39,945 nucleotides of DNA, taken from the NCBI RefSeq assembly GCF_900113255.1, contig NZ_FOOR01000024.1, forward strand, positions 1 to 39,945, written 5' to 3'. Within the stretch, counting starts at the first letter, position 1, and every line of letters starts with the position of its first letter. This stretch comes from Novosphingobium sp. CF614 (GTDB lineage: Bacteria; Pseudomonadota; Alphaproteobacteria; Sphingomonadales; Sphingomonadaceae). The translations under genes were made by a program, and so were the position numbers. A model generated the notes under the pieces. It was given only the letters and a program-made list of their open reading frames with translations, was not told the DNA's origin and ran no database searches. Below are positions 16,097 to 24,963 of the stretch, piece after piece.

Positions 16097-17410
16097 ATGA
16101 CCACGACGACCCATCTCATCCGGGCTCGACGCTTCCTTCCGCTGTTCGTCACCCAGTTGCTCGGCGCGTTCAACGATAACCTGTTCAAAAACGCGATGAT
16201 TCTCTACGTGGTGTACGAGGTGTACCACTCCGAGGCGCAGGAAGCCCGCTTCAGCGCGCTGGCCTCCGCGATCTTCATCATCCCCTTCTTCCTGCTTTCC
16301 GCCCTGGCCGGGCAAATGGCCGACATGCGCGACAAGGCCCGGCTGATCCGGGTCATCAAGGCTTGCGAGATCGCCATCATGGTGGTGGGCGGTGCCGGTC
16401 TCGCGCTGGCCTGGCAGGGAATCGCGCTGCATGCGCTGGCGATTCCGCTGATGCTGCTGGCGCTTTTCGCGATGGGCGTCCATTCCACCTTCTTCGGCCC
16501 GATCAAGTACGCGATCCTGCCCCAGCACCTGAAGGAAGGGGAGGTTCTGGCGGGCACCGGCATGGTCGAGGCGGGCACTTACCTCGCGGTCCTGGCCGGC
16601 ACCATCGTCGCGGGCTGGATCAGCGTCGAAGCCGCCGCGGTCGCCGTCGTCGCGGTTGCCGCCGTGGGCTTTCTTTCCGGCTGCAGGGTCCCTTCGGCCC
16701 CGCCCTTGTGCAAGCCCGAGCCGATCGACTTTCACGTGCTGCGCTCTTCGATCGCGCTGGTGCGCACGACCATGCGCGACCGCCGGGTCTACCTGGCCAT
16801 CTGCGCGATCAGCTTCTTCTGGGCGATCGGCACCGTGCTGTTCATCCAGTTCCCGCCCCTCGCCAAGAACATCCTGATGGCCAGCAAGGAAGTGGCCAGC
16901 CTGTTCCTGGTGATCTTCTCGGTGGGCGTCGCGATCGGTTCGGTGGCGATCAACGCCCTGCTCAAGGGCACCGTTTCCGCCCGGTGGTCTCCGGTGTCGG
17001 TCATCGGCATGGGCGTGTTCCTGGTGGCGTTCCAGGAAGTCTGCTCGGTCTGGCCGCCCCATAGCGGACCCGAAGCGCTGATGGACGTTTCCACCTTCGT
17101 GGTCCAGTCGCTGGCGGTCCCGCTGATGCTGACGCTGCTCGGCATCGCCATCTGCGGCGGCATGTTCGTGGTGCCGCTTTACGCGTTCCTCACGACTTTC
17201 GTCGAAAAGTCCCAGACCGCGCGCACGATCGCGGCCAACAATATCGTCAATTCCGGGGCAATGGTGGTCGGCGCGCTGCTGACCGGGCTGATGACTTTCC
17301 TGGGCCTCAAAGTGGTTCAGCAACTGCTGATCGTGGCGCTCAGCTGCGGCGCTTCCGCCTGGCTCGGCTACCTGCTGTTCCGCGCCGAACGCGCGGCGGC
17401 CACGGCTTGA
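16097..17410 (+). CDS. MFS transporter, LplT-like lysophospholipid carrier
   Basis: A 437-residue 12-helix major facilitator protein. The N-terminal FVTQLLGAFNDNLFKNAMI and the segment HSTFFGPIKYAILPQHL are signatures of the LplT / Aas-type lysophospholipid transporters, which flip lysophospholipids across the inner membrane for reacylation. In many alphaproteobacteria this transporter is fused to an acyltransferase and acyl-ACP synthetase; here it stands alone and ends after the last helix. It diverges from pgsA across a 125-base gap. Substrate is inferred from family resemblance. Confidence 0.82.
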   Translation: MTTTTHLIRARRFLPLFVTQLLGAFNDNLFKNAMILYVVYEVYHSEAQEARFSALASAIFIIPFFLLSALAGQMADMRDKARLIRVIKACEIAIMVVGGAGLALAWQGIALHALAIPLMLLALFAMGVHSTFFGPIKYAILPQHLKEGEVLAGTGMVEAGTYLAVLAGTIVAGWISVEAAAVAVVAVAAVGFLSGCRVPSAPPLCKPEPIDFHVLRSSIALVRTTMRDRRVYLAICAISFFWAIGTVLFIQFPPLAKNILMASKEVASLFLVIFSVGVAIGSVAINALLKGTVSARWSPVSVIGMGVFLVAFQEVCSVWPPHSGPEALMDVSTFVVQSLAVPLMLTLLGIAICGGMFVVPLYAFLTTFVEKSQTARTIAANNIVNSGAMVVGALLTGLMTFLGLKVVQQLLIVALSCGASAWLGYLLFRAERAAATA

Positions 17411-17417
17411 ATACCGC

Positions 17418-17645
17418 TCAGGCGATAAAGATGCTCACCGCGACGAAGCTGGCGCAATAGGCGGCAAGAAAGCCGCGCCAATCGCCCCCGCTCGCCCACC
17501 AGCGCCGGGCAGCGCGCGCGTTCGCCTCCGCCTCCATGTCGATCCCCAGCGGCTGGGTGAAGACGTGCGGAGGCAGCGAGCGCCGAAACGGATGCCCGGC
17601 ACCCTCCTGCGTGAGCACAAGCGCGCGACGTGTCATTCTCTTCAT
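17418..17645 (-). CDS. Small membrane protein of unknown function
   Basis: A 75-residue frame from the ATG at 17645 (MKRMTRRALVLTQEGAGHPF). The first part is basic, and a single C-terminal hydrophobic segment (FLAAYCASFVAVSIFIA) would anchor it in the membrane as a tail-anchored protein. An extra 20 residues upstream (to 17705) are possible but do not look conserved. I do not recognise the family. It converges with the LplT-like gene, with a gap of seven bases. Confidence 0.5.
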   Translation of the reverse strand: MKRMTRRALVLTQEGAGHPFRRSLPPHVFTQPLGIDMEAEANARAARRWWASGGDWRGFLAAYCASFVAVSIFIA

Positions 17646-17769
17646 GATGCACGTCTTAAGGTTTTGTTTACCATTCTGCCAAGATGCTTGAACCGGCCAT
17701 CCCAAAACGGGACGAGCCTGACTGGTGCGTGGCTTTCGGTGGATCGGTAAACGGCCGGTATCTCACGAA

Positions 17770-17793
17770 AAAGGCCGCCAACGGGCGGCCTTT
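17770..17793 (-). terminator. Strong hairpin terminator of the EVE gene
   Basis: A 10-bp perfect stem (AAAGGCCGCC/GGCGGCCTTT) with a 4-nt loop. On the minus strand it is followed by further T residues (TTTTTC), giving a typical intrinsic terminator 24 bases after the EVE-domain stop. The A/T flanks on both sides mean it could work on both strands. Confidence 0.85.
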
Positions 17794-17816
17794 CCAGTAC
17801 TGTCCGGTGCTTGGAT

Positions 17817-18242
17817 TCAGCCTTCGGGCTCGGCCTCGGACAAAGCCAGGATGTATTCCCATTCCCCGGGCGTGATGACGGCCACCGAAAGGCGCGAAAG
17901 CTTGACCAGTTCGATTTCGCCCAGCGCCGGGTCCGCCTTGATCTGCTTGAGCGTGACGGGATGGGAGAGCTTGCGGACCGGCTTCACCTTCACTGCGGCC
18001 CACTTGCCGTCGGGATCGGTCGGATCGGCCAATCCCGCCTGACTGATCGTGACCACGCCGACGATCTCCTTGCCGATGTTCGAATGATAGAAGAACGCCT
18101 CGTCGCCCACTTGCATCGCGCGCAGGTTCCCCGCGGCGCGATGGTTGCGCACCCCGTCCCAGGTCCCCTCGCCCTCGGCCACCAGATCGTCCCAGCCATA
18201 GGCGTCCGGTTCGGATTTCATCAGCCAGTAGCGCTTGGACAT
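17817..18242 (-). CDS. EVE domain-containing protein
   Basis: A 141-residue protein that is a single EVE domain (PUA-like fold), beginning with the hallmark YWLMKSEPDAYGWDDL and continuing with TWDGVRNHRAAGNLRAMQVGDEAFFYHSN. EVE/PUA-like domains bind modified bases in DNA or RNA, for example methylated cytosine; the cellular role in bacteria is poorly known. The start at 18242 (MSKRYWLMKSEP) follows GGAAAGG. Longer in-frame extension upstream runs antisense to the oxygenase gene and is not used. It diverges from that oxygenase across 78 bases. Confidence 0.92.
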   Translation of the reverse strand: MSKRYWLMKSEPDAYGWDDLVAEGEGTWDGVRNHRAAGNLRAMQVGDEAFFYHSNIGKEIVGVVTISQAGLADPTDPDGKWAAVKVKPVRKLSHPVTLKQIKADPALGEIELVKLSRLSVAVITPGEWEYILALSEAEPEG

Positions 18243-18320
18243 GCGTCGCCTTTCCATTTCGAGTATTGCCGATAGACCGTTACAGGCGCCGCATAACGAT
18301 TCACCACGGATTGCACCATC

Positions 18321-19256
18321 ATGGACCTTGCTGAAATCCCCGTCCTGAGCCTTGAGGCGGATCGCGACAGCTTGCCGGCGCTGGTCGGCGAGAGTTTCCG
18401 GACATTCGGGTTCGCGATGATCCGCGACCACGGGATCGAGCGCGACCTGATCGACCGGGCCTGGGAACTGACCCGGGAATTCTTCGCGCTGCCGATCGAA
18501 ACCAAGATGAAGTACTTCCTGCCCGGCCAGGGCGGCGCGCGCGGCTACACCCCGTTCCGCACCGAAGTGGCCAAGGGCGCGACCGAGCGGGATCTCAAGG
18601 AATTCTGGCACGTCGGCCGCGACTTGCCCGAAGGCTCGCCGCTGGCGGCCACGATGCCGCCCAATCTCTGGCCCGACGAAATCGAGGGCTTCCGCGATAC
18701 TTTCACCCGGATCTACGCGCAGTTCGACCAAGCCGGGGCGAAAGTGCTCTCGGCCATCGCCACCGACCTGGGGCTCGACCCCGGCTGGTTCGATCCGGCC
18801 ATCGACGATGGAAACTCGGTGCTGCGCCTGCTGCACTATCCGCCAGTGGGCGAAAATGCCGGCGGCGCCATCCGCGCCGGCGCGCACGAGGACATCAACC
18901 TCATCACCCTGCTGCTCGGCGCGGAGGAAGCGGGGCTTGAACTGCTCGGCAAGAACGGGCGGTGGCTTTCGGTCGCTCCGCCGGAAGGCGCGATGGTGGT
19001 CAACATCGGCGACATGCTGCAACGGCTGACGAACCACGTGCTGCCTTCGACGACGCACCGGGTGCGCAACCCGTCCGGCGACCGCGCCACGCATAGCCGC
19101 TATTCCATGCCGTTCTTCCTGCACTTGCGCAGCGACTTCAGGTTCGTGACGCTGCCCCAATGCATCGATGCGGAAAACCCCGATCGCTACCCCGATGCGA
19201 TTACCGCCGACGATTACCTGCAGGAACGGCTGCGGGAAATCGGCCTCATAGCCTGA
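18321..19256 (+). CDS. 2-oxoglutarate/Fe(II) oxygenase, isopenicillin N synthase family
   Basis: A 311-residue non-heme iron oxygenase. The facial triad is visible: His189-x-Asp191 in GAHEDINLITLL and His246 in STTHRVRN; Arg260-x-Ser262 in RYSMPFF is the 2-oxoglutarate-binding pair. The N-terminal DIOX_N-like region (FGFAMIRDHGIERDLIDRAWELTREFFALP) is typical of the plant-like subgroup. Because the R-x-S pair is present it more probably uses 2-oxoglutarate than acting as a true isopenicillin N synthase. The substrate is unknown; relatives act on small metabolites. It diverges from the EVE gene. Confidence 0.9.
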   Translation: MDLAEIPVLSLEADRDSLPALVGESFRTFGFAMIRDHGIERDLIDRAWELTREFFALPIETKMKYFLPGQGGARGYTPFRTEVAKGATERDLKEFWHVGRDLPEGSPLAATMPPNLWPDEIEGFRDTFTRIYAQFDQAGAKVLSAIATDLGLDPGWFDPAIDDGNSVLRLLHYPPVGENAGGAIRAGAHEDINLITLLLGAEEAGLELLGKNGRWLSVAPPEGAMVVNIGDMLQRLTNHVLPSTTHRVRNPSGDRATHSRYSMPFFLHLRSDFRFVTLPQCIDAENPDRYPDAITADDYLQERLREIGLIA

Positions 19257-19416
19257 TCCGCAGGGGCCGGAGCATGCGGCTGGAACGGACGAAGCCCTCA
19301 CGCAATCCGTACCAAGACATTAATTTTGGACTGGGCTAAGTTCCACTACTTAACGGAAATTTCAGAGTAATCGATTAGCGTCCGCGCCAGGGTTGCACGC
19401 CAAGGGGGACGTTCAG

Positions 19417-21117
19417 GTGAAGGCAGCAGTGGCCGGGTATGCTGGGGACTCGAGCGATACGGTCGACAGCGAACGGCAAGTCGATGTCGTTGCGCTCGGC
19501 ATCGTTACCGCTGCGATCCTGCTGTTCGTGGCGACGGGAAGCATAGTCGGCCCCAAGGTGGTCGATTCGCTGCTGCACCGCGCGCCCGGCCCGGACAGTT
19601 TCATCCTCGATGCTTTCCTGCTCAATATCGCCATCATCATCTTCGGCTGGAGCCGCTACCGCCAGCTCTGCGAGGAAATCCAGCTGCGCAAGGCCGCCGA
19701 AAGGCAGGCGCGGCGCATGGCCGAAACCGACCCGCTCACCGGCTTCCTCAACCGCCGCAGCTTCAACGACAGCGTCAACAGGATGATCGCGGCGGCGACG
19801 GAAAATGGCCAGACCGCCGTCGCGATGATGATCGACCTCGACGATTTCAAACAAGTCAACGACTTCAACGGCCACAATACCGGCGATCTCCTGCTGCGCG
19901 AGTGCTCCCGGCGGATTGCCGCCAGCCTGCCCAAGTATGCCCTGATCGGCCGAATCGGCGGTGACGAATTCGCGGCGGCCTTCGTTTTCGACAGCGCCCG
20001 CGACGAAGCGATCGACCAGGTCGCCTCGACCCTGCTGGAAGCCATCGGCAAGAGCGCGCGGATCAATGCCATCGACATCAAGGTCACAGCCTCGATCGGC
20101 CTGGCGCGCTCCGATATCCCGCGTATCGACGACGAACCGTTGGATGCGCGCGCCCTGCTCGAAATGGCCGATATCGCCATGTACCACGCCAAGCGCCAGG
20201 GCCGGAACGGCTTCTACTGGTTCGAGGCGCAGATGGCCGACGAGATGCGCTTTCGCACCGAACTGGAACGCGGCATCCGCCAGGGCATCGCGCGCGGGGA
20301 GTTCGTGCCCTTCTACGAGCAGCAGATCGACCTGCAGACCGGCGAGCTGACGGGTTTCGAAATGCTGGCCCGCTGGAATTCGCCGTATTTCGGCATCGTC
20401 TCGCCCGAGATATTCATTCCCGTCGCCGAAAGCATCGGCGCCATTGCCGCCTTGTCCGAAAACGTGATCGCCCAGGCGCTGGAAGACGCCAAGACCTGGG
20501 ACAGTCGCCTGACGCTGGCCGTCAACATCTCGCCGCTGCAACTGCGCGACCCGTGGTTCGCCCAGAAACTGCTGCGGCTCCTGATCGAAGCGAACTTTCC
20601 GCCGCACCGGCTCGAGATCGAGATCACCGAAAGCTGCCTGCACCAGAACGTCGCGCAAGCCCGCTCGCTGATCGCCAGCCTCAAGAACCAGGGGATCAAG
20701 GTTACGCTCGACGATTTCGGCACCGGCTACAGTTCGCTGGCGCAGTTGCGCAGCCTGCCCTTCGACGGCATCAAGATCGACCGCAGCTTCGTATCCAGCC
20801 TGGTCGAAAACAAGGACAGCGCCGCCATCGTCCATGCCATCGCCATGCTCGGCAAGGGACTGGACCTGCCGATCACCGCCGAGGGGATAGAAACCGGCGA
20901 CGTCCTCGAACATCTTATGCAATATGGCCGGATCAAGGGACAAGGCTACTTCTACGGCCGTCCGCGCCCGGCCCGCGAACTGGCCGAATGGCTGGAATGC
21001 CCCGACCGGGAACCCGCGCCGAAATCGGGCATACCGGATATTTCGCCGCGCGACACGCCCCTTGTTCCCCCGGACGACCTGGCCGCACCCGAAAAAAAGC
21101 GCGCGCACCGCACCTGA
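19417..21117 (+). CDS. Membrane GGDEF-EAL cyclic-di-GMP protein
   Basis: Cyclic-di-GMP turnover protein of 566 residues. Two hydrophobic segments (about 24-43 and 63-79) anchor it. The GGDEF domain has an intact RIGGDEF (GGDEF at 181-185) but no RxxD inhibitory site before it. The EAL domain retains the catalytic signature as E-M-L (315-317) with NISPLQL, ITESCL, DDFGTGYSSL, KIDRSF, AEGIET and QGYFYGRP, so phosphodiesterase activity is likely and cyclase activity is possible. The start is taken as the GTG at 19417, which has AAGGGGG eight bases upstream; a TTG at 19393 is also in frame. It is a single gene, 61 bases before dapF. Confidence 0.93.
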   Translation: MKAAVAGYAGDSSDTVDSERQVDVVALGIVTAAILLFVATGSIVGPKVVDSLLHRAPGPDSFILDAFLLNIAIIIFGWSRYRQLCEEIQLRKAAERQARRMAETDPLTGFLNRRSFNDSVNRMIAAATENGQTAVAMMIDLDDFKQVNDFNGHNTGDLLLRECSRRIAASLPKYALIGRIGGDEFAAAFVFDSARDEAIDQVASTLLEAIGKSARINAIDIKVTASIGLARSDIPRIDDEPLDARALLEMADIAMYHAKRQGRNGFYWFEAQMADEMRFRTELERGIRQGIARGEFVPFYEQQIDLQTGELTGFEMLARWNSPYFGIVSPEIFIPVAESIGAIAALSENVIAQALEDAKTWDSRLTLAVNISPLQLRDPWFAQKLLRLLIEANFPPHRLEIEITESCLHQNVAQARSLIASLKNQGIKVTLDDFGTGYSSLAQLRSLPFDGIKIDRSFVSSLVENKDSAAIVHAIAMLGKGLDLPITAEGIETGDVLEHLMQYGRIKGQGYFYGRPRPARELAEWLECPDREPAPKSGIPDISPRDTPLVPPDDLAAPEKKRAHRT

Positions 21118-21178
21118 CGGGTGCCGCGATCCGCATCGCCTCTGGACCTGAAGCCCGCCAAGACCTAGATCGCGCGCC

Positions 21179-22009
21179 ATGCGGATCGAGTTCACCAAGA
21201 TGCACGGCCTGGGCAACGACTTCGTCGTGCTCGACGCGCGCGGCGCCAATCCCGGACAGGCCCTGCCTGCGGTCGATGCCACGTTCGCCGCCGCTCTCGC
21301 CGACCGCCATACCGGGATCGGCTGCGACCAGTTGATCCTGCTCGAACCATCCGACCTCGGTGACTTTCGCATGCGCATCTTCAATGCGGACGGCAGCGAA
21401 GTGGAAGCCTGCGGCAATGCCACCCGCGCGGTCGGGCTGCTCCACGGCGCCGCGGCGCGGATCGAGACGCTGGGCGGGCTGGTGATCGCAACGCCGACCG
21501 GCGGCGGCATCTCGGTCGAGATGGGCAAGCCGAGTTTCGATTGGAACGCCATCCCCCTCGCCTATGCGATGGATACCCACGCCATGCCGGTCGCCTGGGA
21601 AGAGCTGGTGAATCCCATCGCGGTCAATGTCGGCAATCCGCATGTGATCTTCTTTGTCGAGGATCCCCATGCCATCGACATGGCCCGCCTTGGCCCGCTG
21701 ATCGAAACCGACCCCCTGTTTCCCGACCGCGTCAACGTCAACGTCGCCGCCGTAACCGCGCGCGATGCCATCACGCTGCGCGTGTGGGAACGCGGTGCCG
21801 GCCTCACCCGCGCCTGCGGCACGGGGGCCTGTGCCACGGCGATCGGCGCGATGAAGCGCGGGCTCGTCGACCGGCGCGTGACAGTCACTTTGCCCGGCGG
21901 CCCGCTGGCGATCGAATGGCGCGAGGACGGCGGGATCGTCATGACCGGGCCCGCGACGGAAAGTTTCCGGGGCAGCTTCGATCCGGCGCATTACGGGCTG
22001 GCCATTTGA
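21179..22009 (+). CDS. dapF: Diaminopimelate epimerase
   Basis: Interconverts LL- and meso-diaminopimelate for lysine and peptidoglycan synthesis. The 276-residue protein starts MRIEFTKMHGLGNDFVVLDA, and has the two catalytic cysteines Cys78 (EACGNATR) and Cys213 (RACGTGACAT). Length and symmetry of the two halves are normal. Its stop overlaps the mtaB start in TTGA, making it the first gene of the dapF-mtaB-ftsY-yciB cluster. Confidence 0.97.
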   Translation: MRIEFTKMHGLGNDFVVLDARGANPGQALPAVDATFAAALADRHTGIGCDQLILLEPSDLGDFRMRIFNADGSEVEACGNATRAVGLLHGAAARIETLGGLVIATPTGGGISVEMGKPSFDWNAIPLAYAMDTHAMPVAWEELVNPIAVNVGNPHVIFFVEDPHAIDMARLGPLIETDPLFPDRVNVNVAAVTARDAITLRVWERGAGLTRACGTGACATAIGAMKRGLVDRRVTVTLPGGPLAIEWREDGGIVMTGPATESFRGSFDPAHYGLAI

Positions 22010-23184
22010 GCGTCGAAGTCCACTCGCTCGGCTGCCGTCTCAATATCTCCGAGAGCGAGGCCTTGCGCGGCCTCCTGGGCGAGGCGCGGGATCTTGTCGT
22101 CATCAATTCCTGCGCGGTGACGTCCGAGGCGGTGCGCCAGACGCGCCAAGCCATCCGTCGTGCCCGCCGTGACCGGCCCGAGGCGCGCCTGATCGTAACC
22201 GGCTGCGCGGCGGAAGTCGAACGCGAGACGCTGGGGACGATGCCCGAAGTGGACGGCATCGTCCCCAACATCGCCAAGCTCGACCCGCGCGCCTGGAACG
22301 TTCCCGCATCGCCCGCCCCGCGCGAACGCCGCCGCTATACGCGCGGCTTCGTCCAAGTGCAGAACGGCTGCGATCATGCCTGCACTTTCTGCGTGATTCC
22401 GCAAGGGCGCGGCCCCAGCCGTTCGCGCTCTGTCGCCGAAGTGCTGGAAGACGTCGCCGTGCATCTGGACGCAGGTGTGAACGAGATCGTGCTCACCGGC
22501 GTCGACCTCACCTCCTGGGGCGCGGACCTGCCGGACGGCCCGCGCCTTGGCGCGCTGTGCGAGGCGATCCTGGGGCGCTTCCCAGCGCTGCCGCGCCTGC
22601 GCCTGTCATCGATCGACGGCGCCGAAGTGGACGATGCCCTGTTCGATCTGATCGCCGGAGAGACGCGGGTCATGCCGCATGTCCACCTTTCGCTGCAGCA
22701 TGGGCACGACCTGATCCTCAAGCGGATGAAGCGTCGCCACAGCCGAACCGATGCCCTCTCGCTGGTCGAGCGGCTACGCGCGCGCCGGCCCGGGATCGCC
22801 ATCGGTGCCGACCTTATCGCCGGTTTCCCGACCGAGGACGAGCCGGCCCACCGGGAAAACCTTTCGATCGTGGATGCGCTGGAGATCGTCCACGGCCACG
22901 TCTTCCCCTATTCGGCGCGCGCCGGCACGCCCGCCGCGCGCATGCCCCGGCTTGATGCCGCTACCATCAAGGCACGCGCCGTCGAGCTGCGGGCACGAGT
23001 CGCCCGGGTCCGGGAAAGCTGGCTTGCCGGCCAAGTGGGCAAGCCGCTATGGGTGCTTGCCGAAAAAGGCGGCACCGGCCATGCGGAGAACTTCGCGCCG
23101 GTGCGCCTGCCCGCCGGCACGCAGCCCGGTTCGCTGATCCGCGTCACGCCCGCGAGGATAGTCGAAGGAATACTGGAAGCATGA
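22006..23184 (+). CDS. mtaB: tRNA threonylcarbamoyladenosine methylthiotransferase MtaB
   Basis: Radical SAM enzyme that adds a methylthio group to t6A37 in tRNAs reading ANN codons. The N-terminal cluster domain has Cys10 (HSLGCRLN), Cys36 (NSCAVT) and Cys67 (TGCAAEV); the radical SAM motif is C-x3-C-x2-C at 122-129 (GCDHACTFC). The SLGCRLNISESE and NSCAVTSEAVRQTRQ segments favour MtaB over MiaB or RimO. The only suitable start is the TTG at 22006, overlapping the dapF stop as TTGA; no ATG or GTG precedes the first conserved strand. At 392 residues it is a little short, and the C-terminal TRAM region looks reduced. Confidence 0.9.
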   Translation: MSVEVHSLGCRLNISESEALRGLLGEARDLVVINSCAVTSEAVRQTRQAIRRARRDRPEARLIVTGCAAEVERETLGTMPEVDGIVPNIAKLDPRAWNVPASPAPRERRRYTRGFVQVQNGCDHACTFCVIPQGRGPSRSRSVAEVLEDVAVHLDAGVNEIVLTGVDLTSWGADLPDGPRLGALCEAILGRFPALPRLRLSSIDGAEVDDALFDLIAGETRVMPHVHLSLQHGHDLILKRMKRRHSRTDALSLVERLRARRPGIAIGADLIAGFPTEDEPAHRENLSIVDALEIVHGHVFPYSARAGTPAARMPRLDAATIKARAVELRARVARVRESWLAGQVGKPLWVLAEKGGTGHAENFAPVRLPAGTQPGSLIRVTPARIVEGILEA

Positions 23185-24146
23185 GTACCGACGGCTCGCC
23201 GTCCAGCAACCAAGCTGCCGGGATCGCGGGCAGCGAGTGGTCCGATCGTCTGTTCGGGGGGTTCCGCAAGACTTCCGAGCGACTGACCGAGAACCTGGCC
23301 GGCATCGTCGGCAAGACCCGGCTTGACGAAACGCAGCTCGACGATCTCGAAGATGCGCTGATTATGTCGGATCTTGGCCCACGCGCGGCCGCCCGCATCC
23401 GCGCGCGCCTGGCCGAGGAGCGCTTCGAGCGCGATGCCGACGAGCGCGCGATCATGGAAGTGGTCGCCCGCGAGATCGCCGAGATCCTGCGCCCCGTCGC
23501 CAAGCCGCTGGACATCGTGGCTTTCCCGCGCCCGCAAGTGATCCTGGTCATCGGCGTCAATGGCTCGGGCAAGACCACGACGATCGCCAAGCTCGCGCAC
23601 TTGTTCCAGGAACAGGACTATTCGGTCATGCTCGCGGCCGGCGACACATTCCGCGCCGCCGCGATCGGCCAGCTCGCCGTCTGGGCGGACCGGCTCGGAA
23701 TTTCCATCGTCAAGGGCCCGGAGGGCGGCGATCCCGCCTCGGTGGTGTTCGACGCGGTCAAGGCGGCCACCGAACAGGGGATCGACGCGCTGATCGTCGA
23801 TACCGCCGGGCGCCTGCAGAACAAGCGCGAACTGATGGACGAACTTGCCAAGATCCACCGCGTGCTCGGCCGCCTCAACCCGGCCGCGCCTCACGACGTG
23901 GTGCTCGTGCTCGATGCCACCAATGGCCAGAACGCGCTCTCGCAGATCGAGATATTCAAGGAAGTGGCGGGCGTTTCCGGCCTGATAATGACCAAGCTTG
24001 ACGGCACAGCGCGCGGCGGCGTGCTCGTCGCGGCGGCCGAGCAGTACGGCCTTCCCATTCACGCCATCGGCGTCGGCGAGAAGATCGACGACTTGCGCCC
24101 CTTCAACCCGGACCTCCTGGCCCGCGTCATCGCGGGAATTGCATGA
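23181..24146 (+). CDS. ftsY: Signal recognition particle receptor FtsY
   Basis: GTPase that docks SRP-ribosome complexes at the inner membrane. The 321-residue protein has an N domain (about 20-110), the G1 P-loop GVNGSGKTTT (about 125-134), the AAGDTFRAAA insertion-box segment, DTAGR, and TKLDGTARGG, all SRP-GTPase hallmarks. The acidic A domain of E. coli FtsY is absent, as is common in alphaproteobacteria. The ATG at 23181 overlaps the mtaB stop as ATGA, and its own stop overlaps the yciB start in the same way. Confidence 0.97.
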   Translation: MSTDGSPSSNQAAGIAGSEWSDRLFGGFRKTSERLTENLAGIVGKTRLDETQLDDLEDALIMSDLGPRAAARIRARLAEERFERDADERAIMEVVAREIAEILRPVAKPLDIVAFPRPQVILVIGVNGSGKTTTIAKLAHLFQEQDYSVMLAAGDTFRAAAIGQLAVWADRLGISIVKGPEGGDPASVVFDAVKAATEQGIDALIVDTAGRLQNKRELMDELAKIHRVLGRLNPAAPHDVVLVLDATNGQNALSQIEIFKEVAGVSGLIMTKLDGTARGGVLVAAAEQYGLPIHAIGVGEKIDDLRPFNPDLLARVIAGIA

Positions 24147-24814
24147 TGGGCACCGAAACCTTGAAGTCCGATCTCCCCCGTCCCGAACGGCCCAAAAGCT
24201 CCTGGTTCAACCTGGTCGTCGATTTCGGCCCGCTGCTGGTCTTCTTCCTTGCCTACCGGTATTTTTCGCCGGCCGGCGATAACGGCGGCATCGGCACCGT
24301 CACCGCCGTCATCAAGGGCACCTTCGCCTTCATGGGCGCGACCGTGATCGCCCTGATCGTCTCGAAATGGCGGCTGGGTCACGTTTCACCGATGCTGTGG
24401 CTGACGACGATCCTGATCCTCGGCTTCGGCGCGCTGACAGTGGTGTTCCATGATGCCTTCTGGATCCAGATCAAGCCCACGGCGGTCTACCTGATGTTCG
24501 CGGGCGTCCTGTTCGTCGGCCTGTTTCGCGGCAAACCGATGCTGAGGATCCTGCTCCAATCCGCCTTCGAAGGGCTCGACGAGGAAGGCTGGTTCAAGCT
24601 TTCGCGCAACTGGGCCTGGTTCTTCCTGTTCCTGGCCGCCCTCAACACGGTGCTGGTCTTCACTGTCAGCTTCGACACCTGGCTCCAGGCCAAGCTCTGG
24701 GGCTTCACCGTGCTCTCGTTCCTGTTCACCTTCTCGCAGCTGCCGATGGTCCTGAAACACGGCATGGGCGAGCAGGCGAAGGAGGAATTCATAGAGACGC
24801 CGCCGACCGATTGA
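24143..24814 (+). CDS. yciB: Septation protein A / YciB family inner-membrane protein
   Basis: Five- to six-helix inner-membrane protein affecting cell-envelope integrity and division; also called IspZ (intracellular septation protein A). The 223-residue sequence has the family features NLVVDFGPLLVFFLAYRYF, a central WIQIKPTAVYLMFAGVLFVGLFRGK, and NWAWFFLFLAALNTVLVF followed by WLQAKLWGF. The ATG at 24143 overlaps the ftsY stop (ATGA); a second ATG directly follows. It is last in the cluster and is followed by a repeat element. Confidence 0.92.
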   Translation: MMGTETLKSDLPRPERPKSSWFNLVVDFGPLLVFFLAYRYFSPAGDNGGIGTVTAVIKGTFAFMGATVIALIVSKWRLGHVSPMLWLTTILILGFGALTVVFHDAFWIQIKPTAVYLMFAGVLFVGLFRGKPMLRILLQSAFEGLDEEGWFKLSRNWAWFFLFLAALNTVLVFTVSFDTWLQAKLWGFTVLSFLFTFSQLPMVLKHGMGEQAKEEFIETPPTD

Positions 24815-24849
24815 ACGGGGTCTCTTGGAAACCCCATGCGAGACTCACC

Positions 24850-24929
24850 CCCTTGCGAGCCGCCGAAGGCGGCGCGGCAATCCAGGGGCGGTTCGTGCTG
24901 CCCTGGATTGCTTCGCGGGCTCGCAAGGG
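24850..24929. repeat. Two-armed REP-type palindrome
   Basis: Outer arms CCCTTGCGAGCC (24850-24861) and GGCTCGCAAGGG (24918-24929) are perfect 12-bp complements. Inner arms GCAATCCAGGG (24877-24887) and CCCTGGATTGC (24901-24911) are perfect 11-bp complements. Together they form one long interrupted hairpin between convergent yciB and the DUF1345 gene. The words TTGCGAGC and GCAATCCAGG recur in interspersed repeats of many alphaproteobacterial genomes. It may also end transcription from both sides. Confidence 0.75.
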
Positions 24930-24963
24930 AAAGCCGGTGAGTTCTTATCAATGCAGGTTAGTA

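Noticed and set aside
19375..21552. 725-codon open frame antisense to the GGDEF-EAL gene
   Set aside because: It mirrors a well-supported gene; long antisense frames are expected at this GC content and the sequence shows no family motif.
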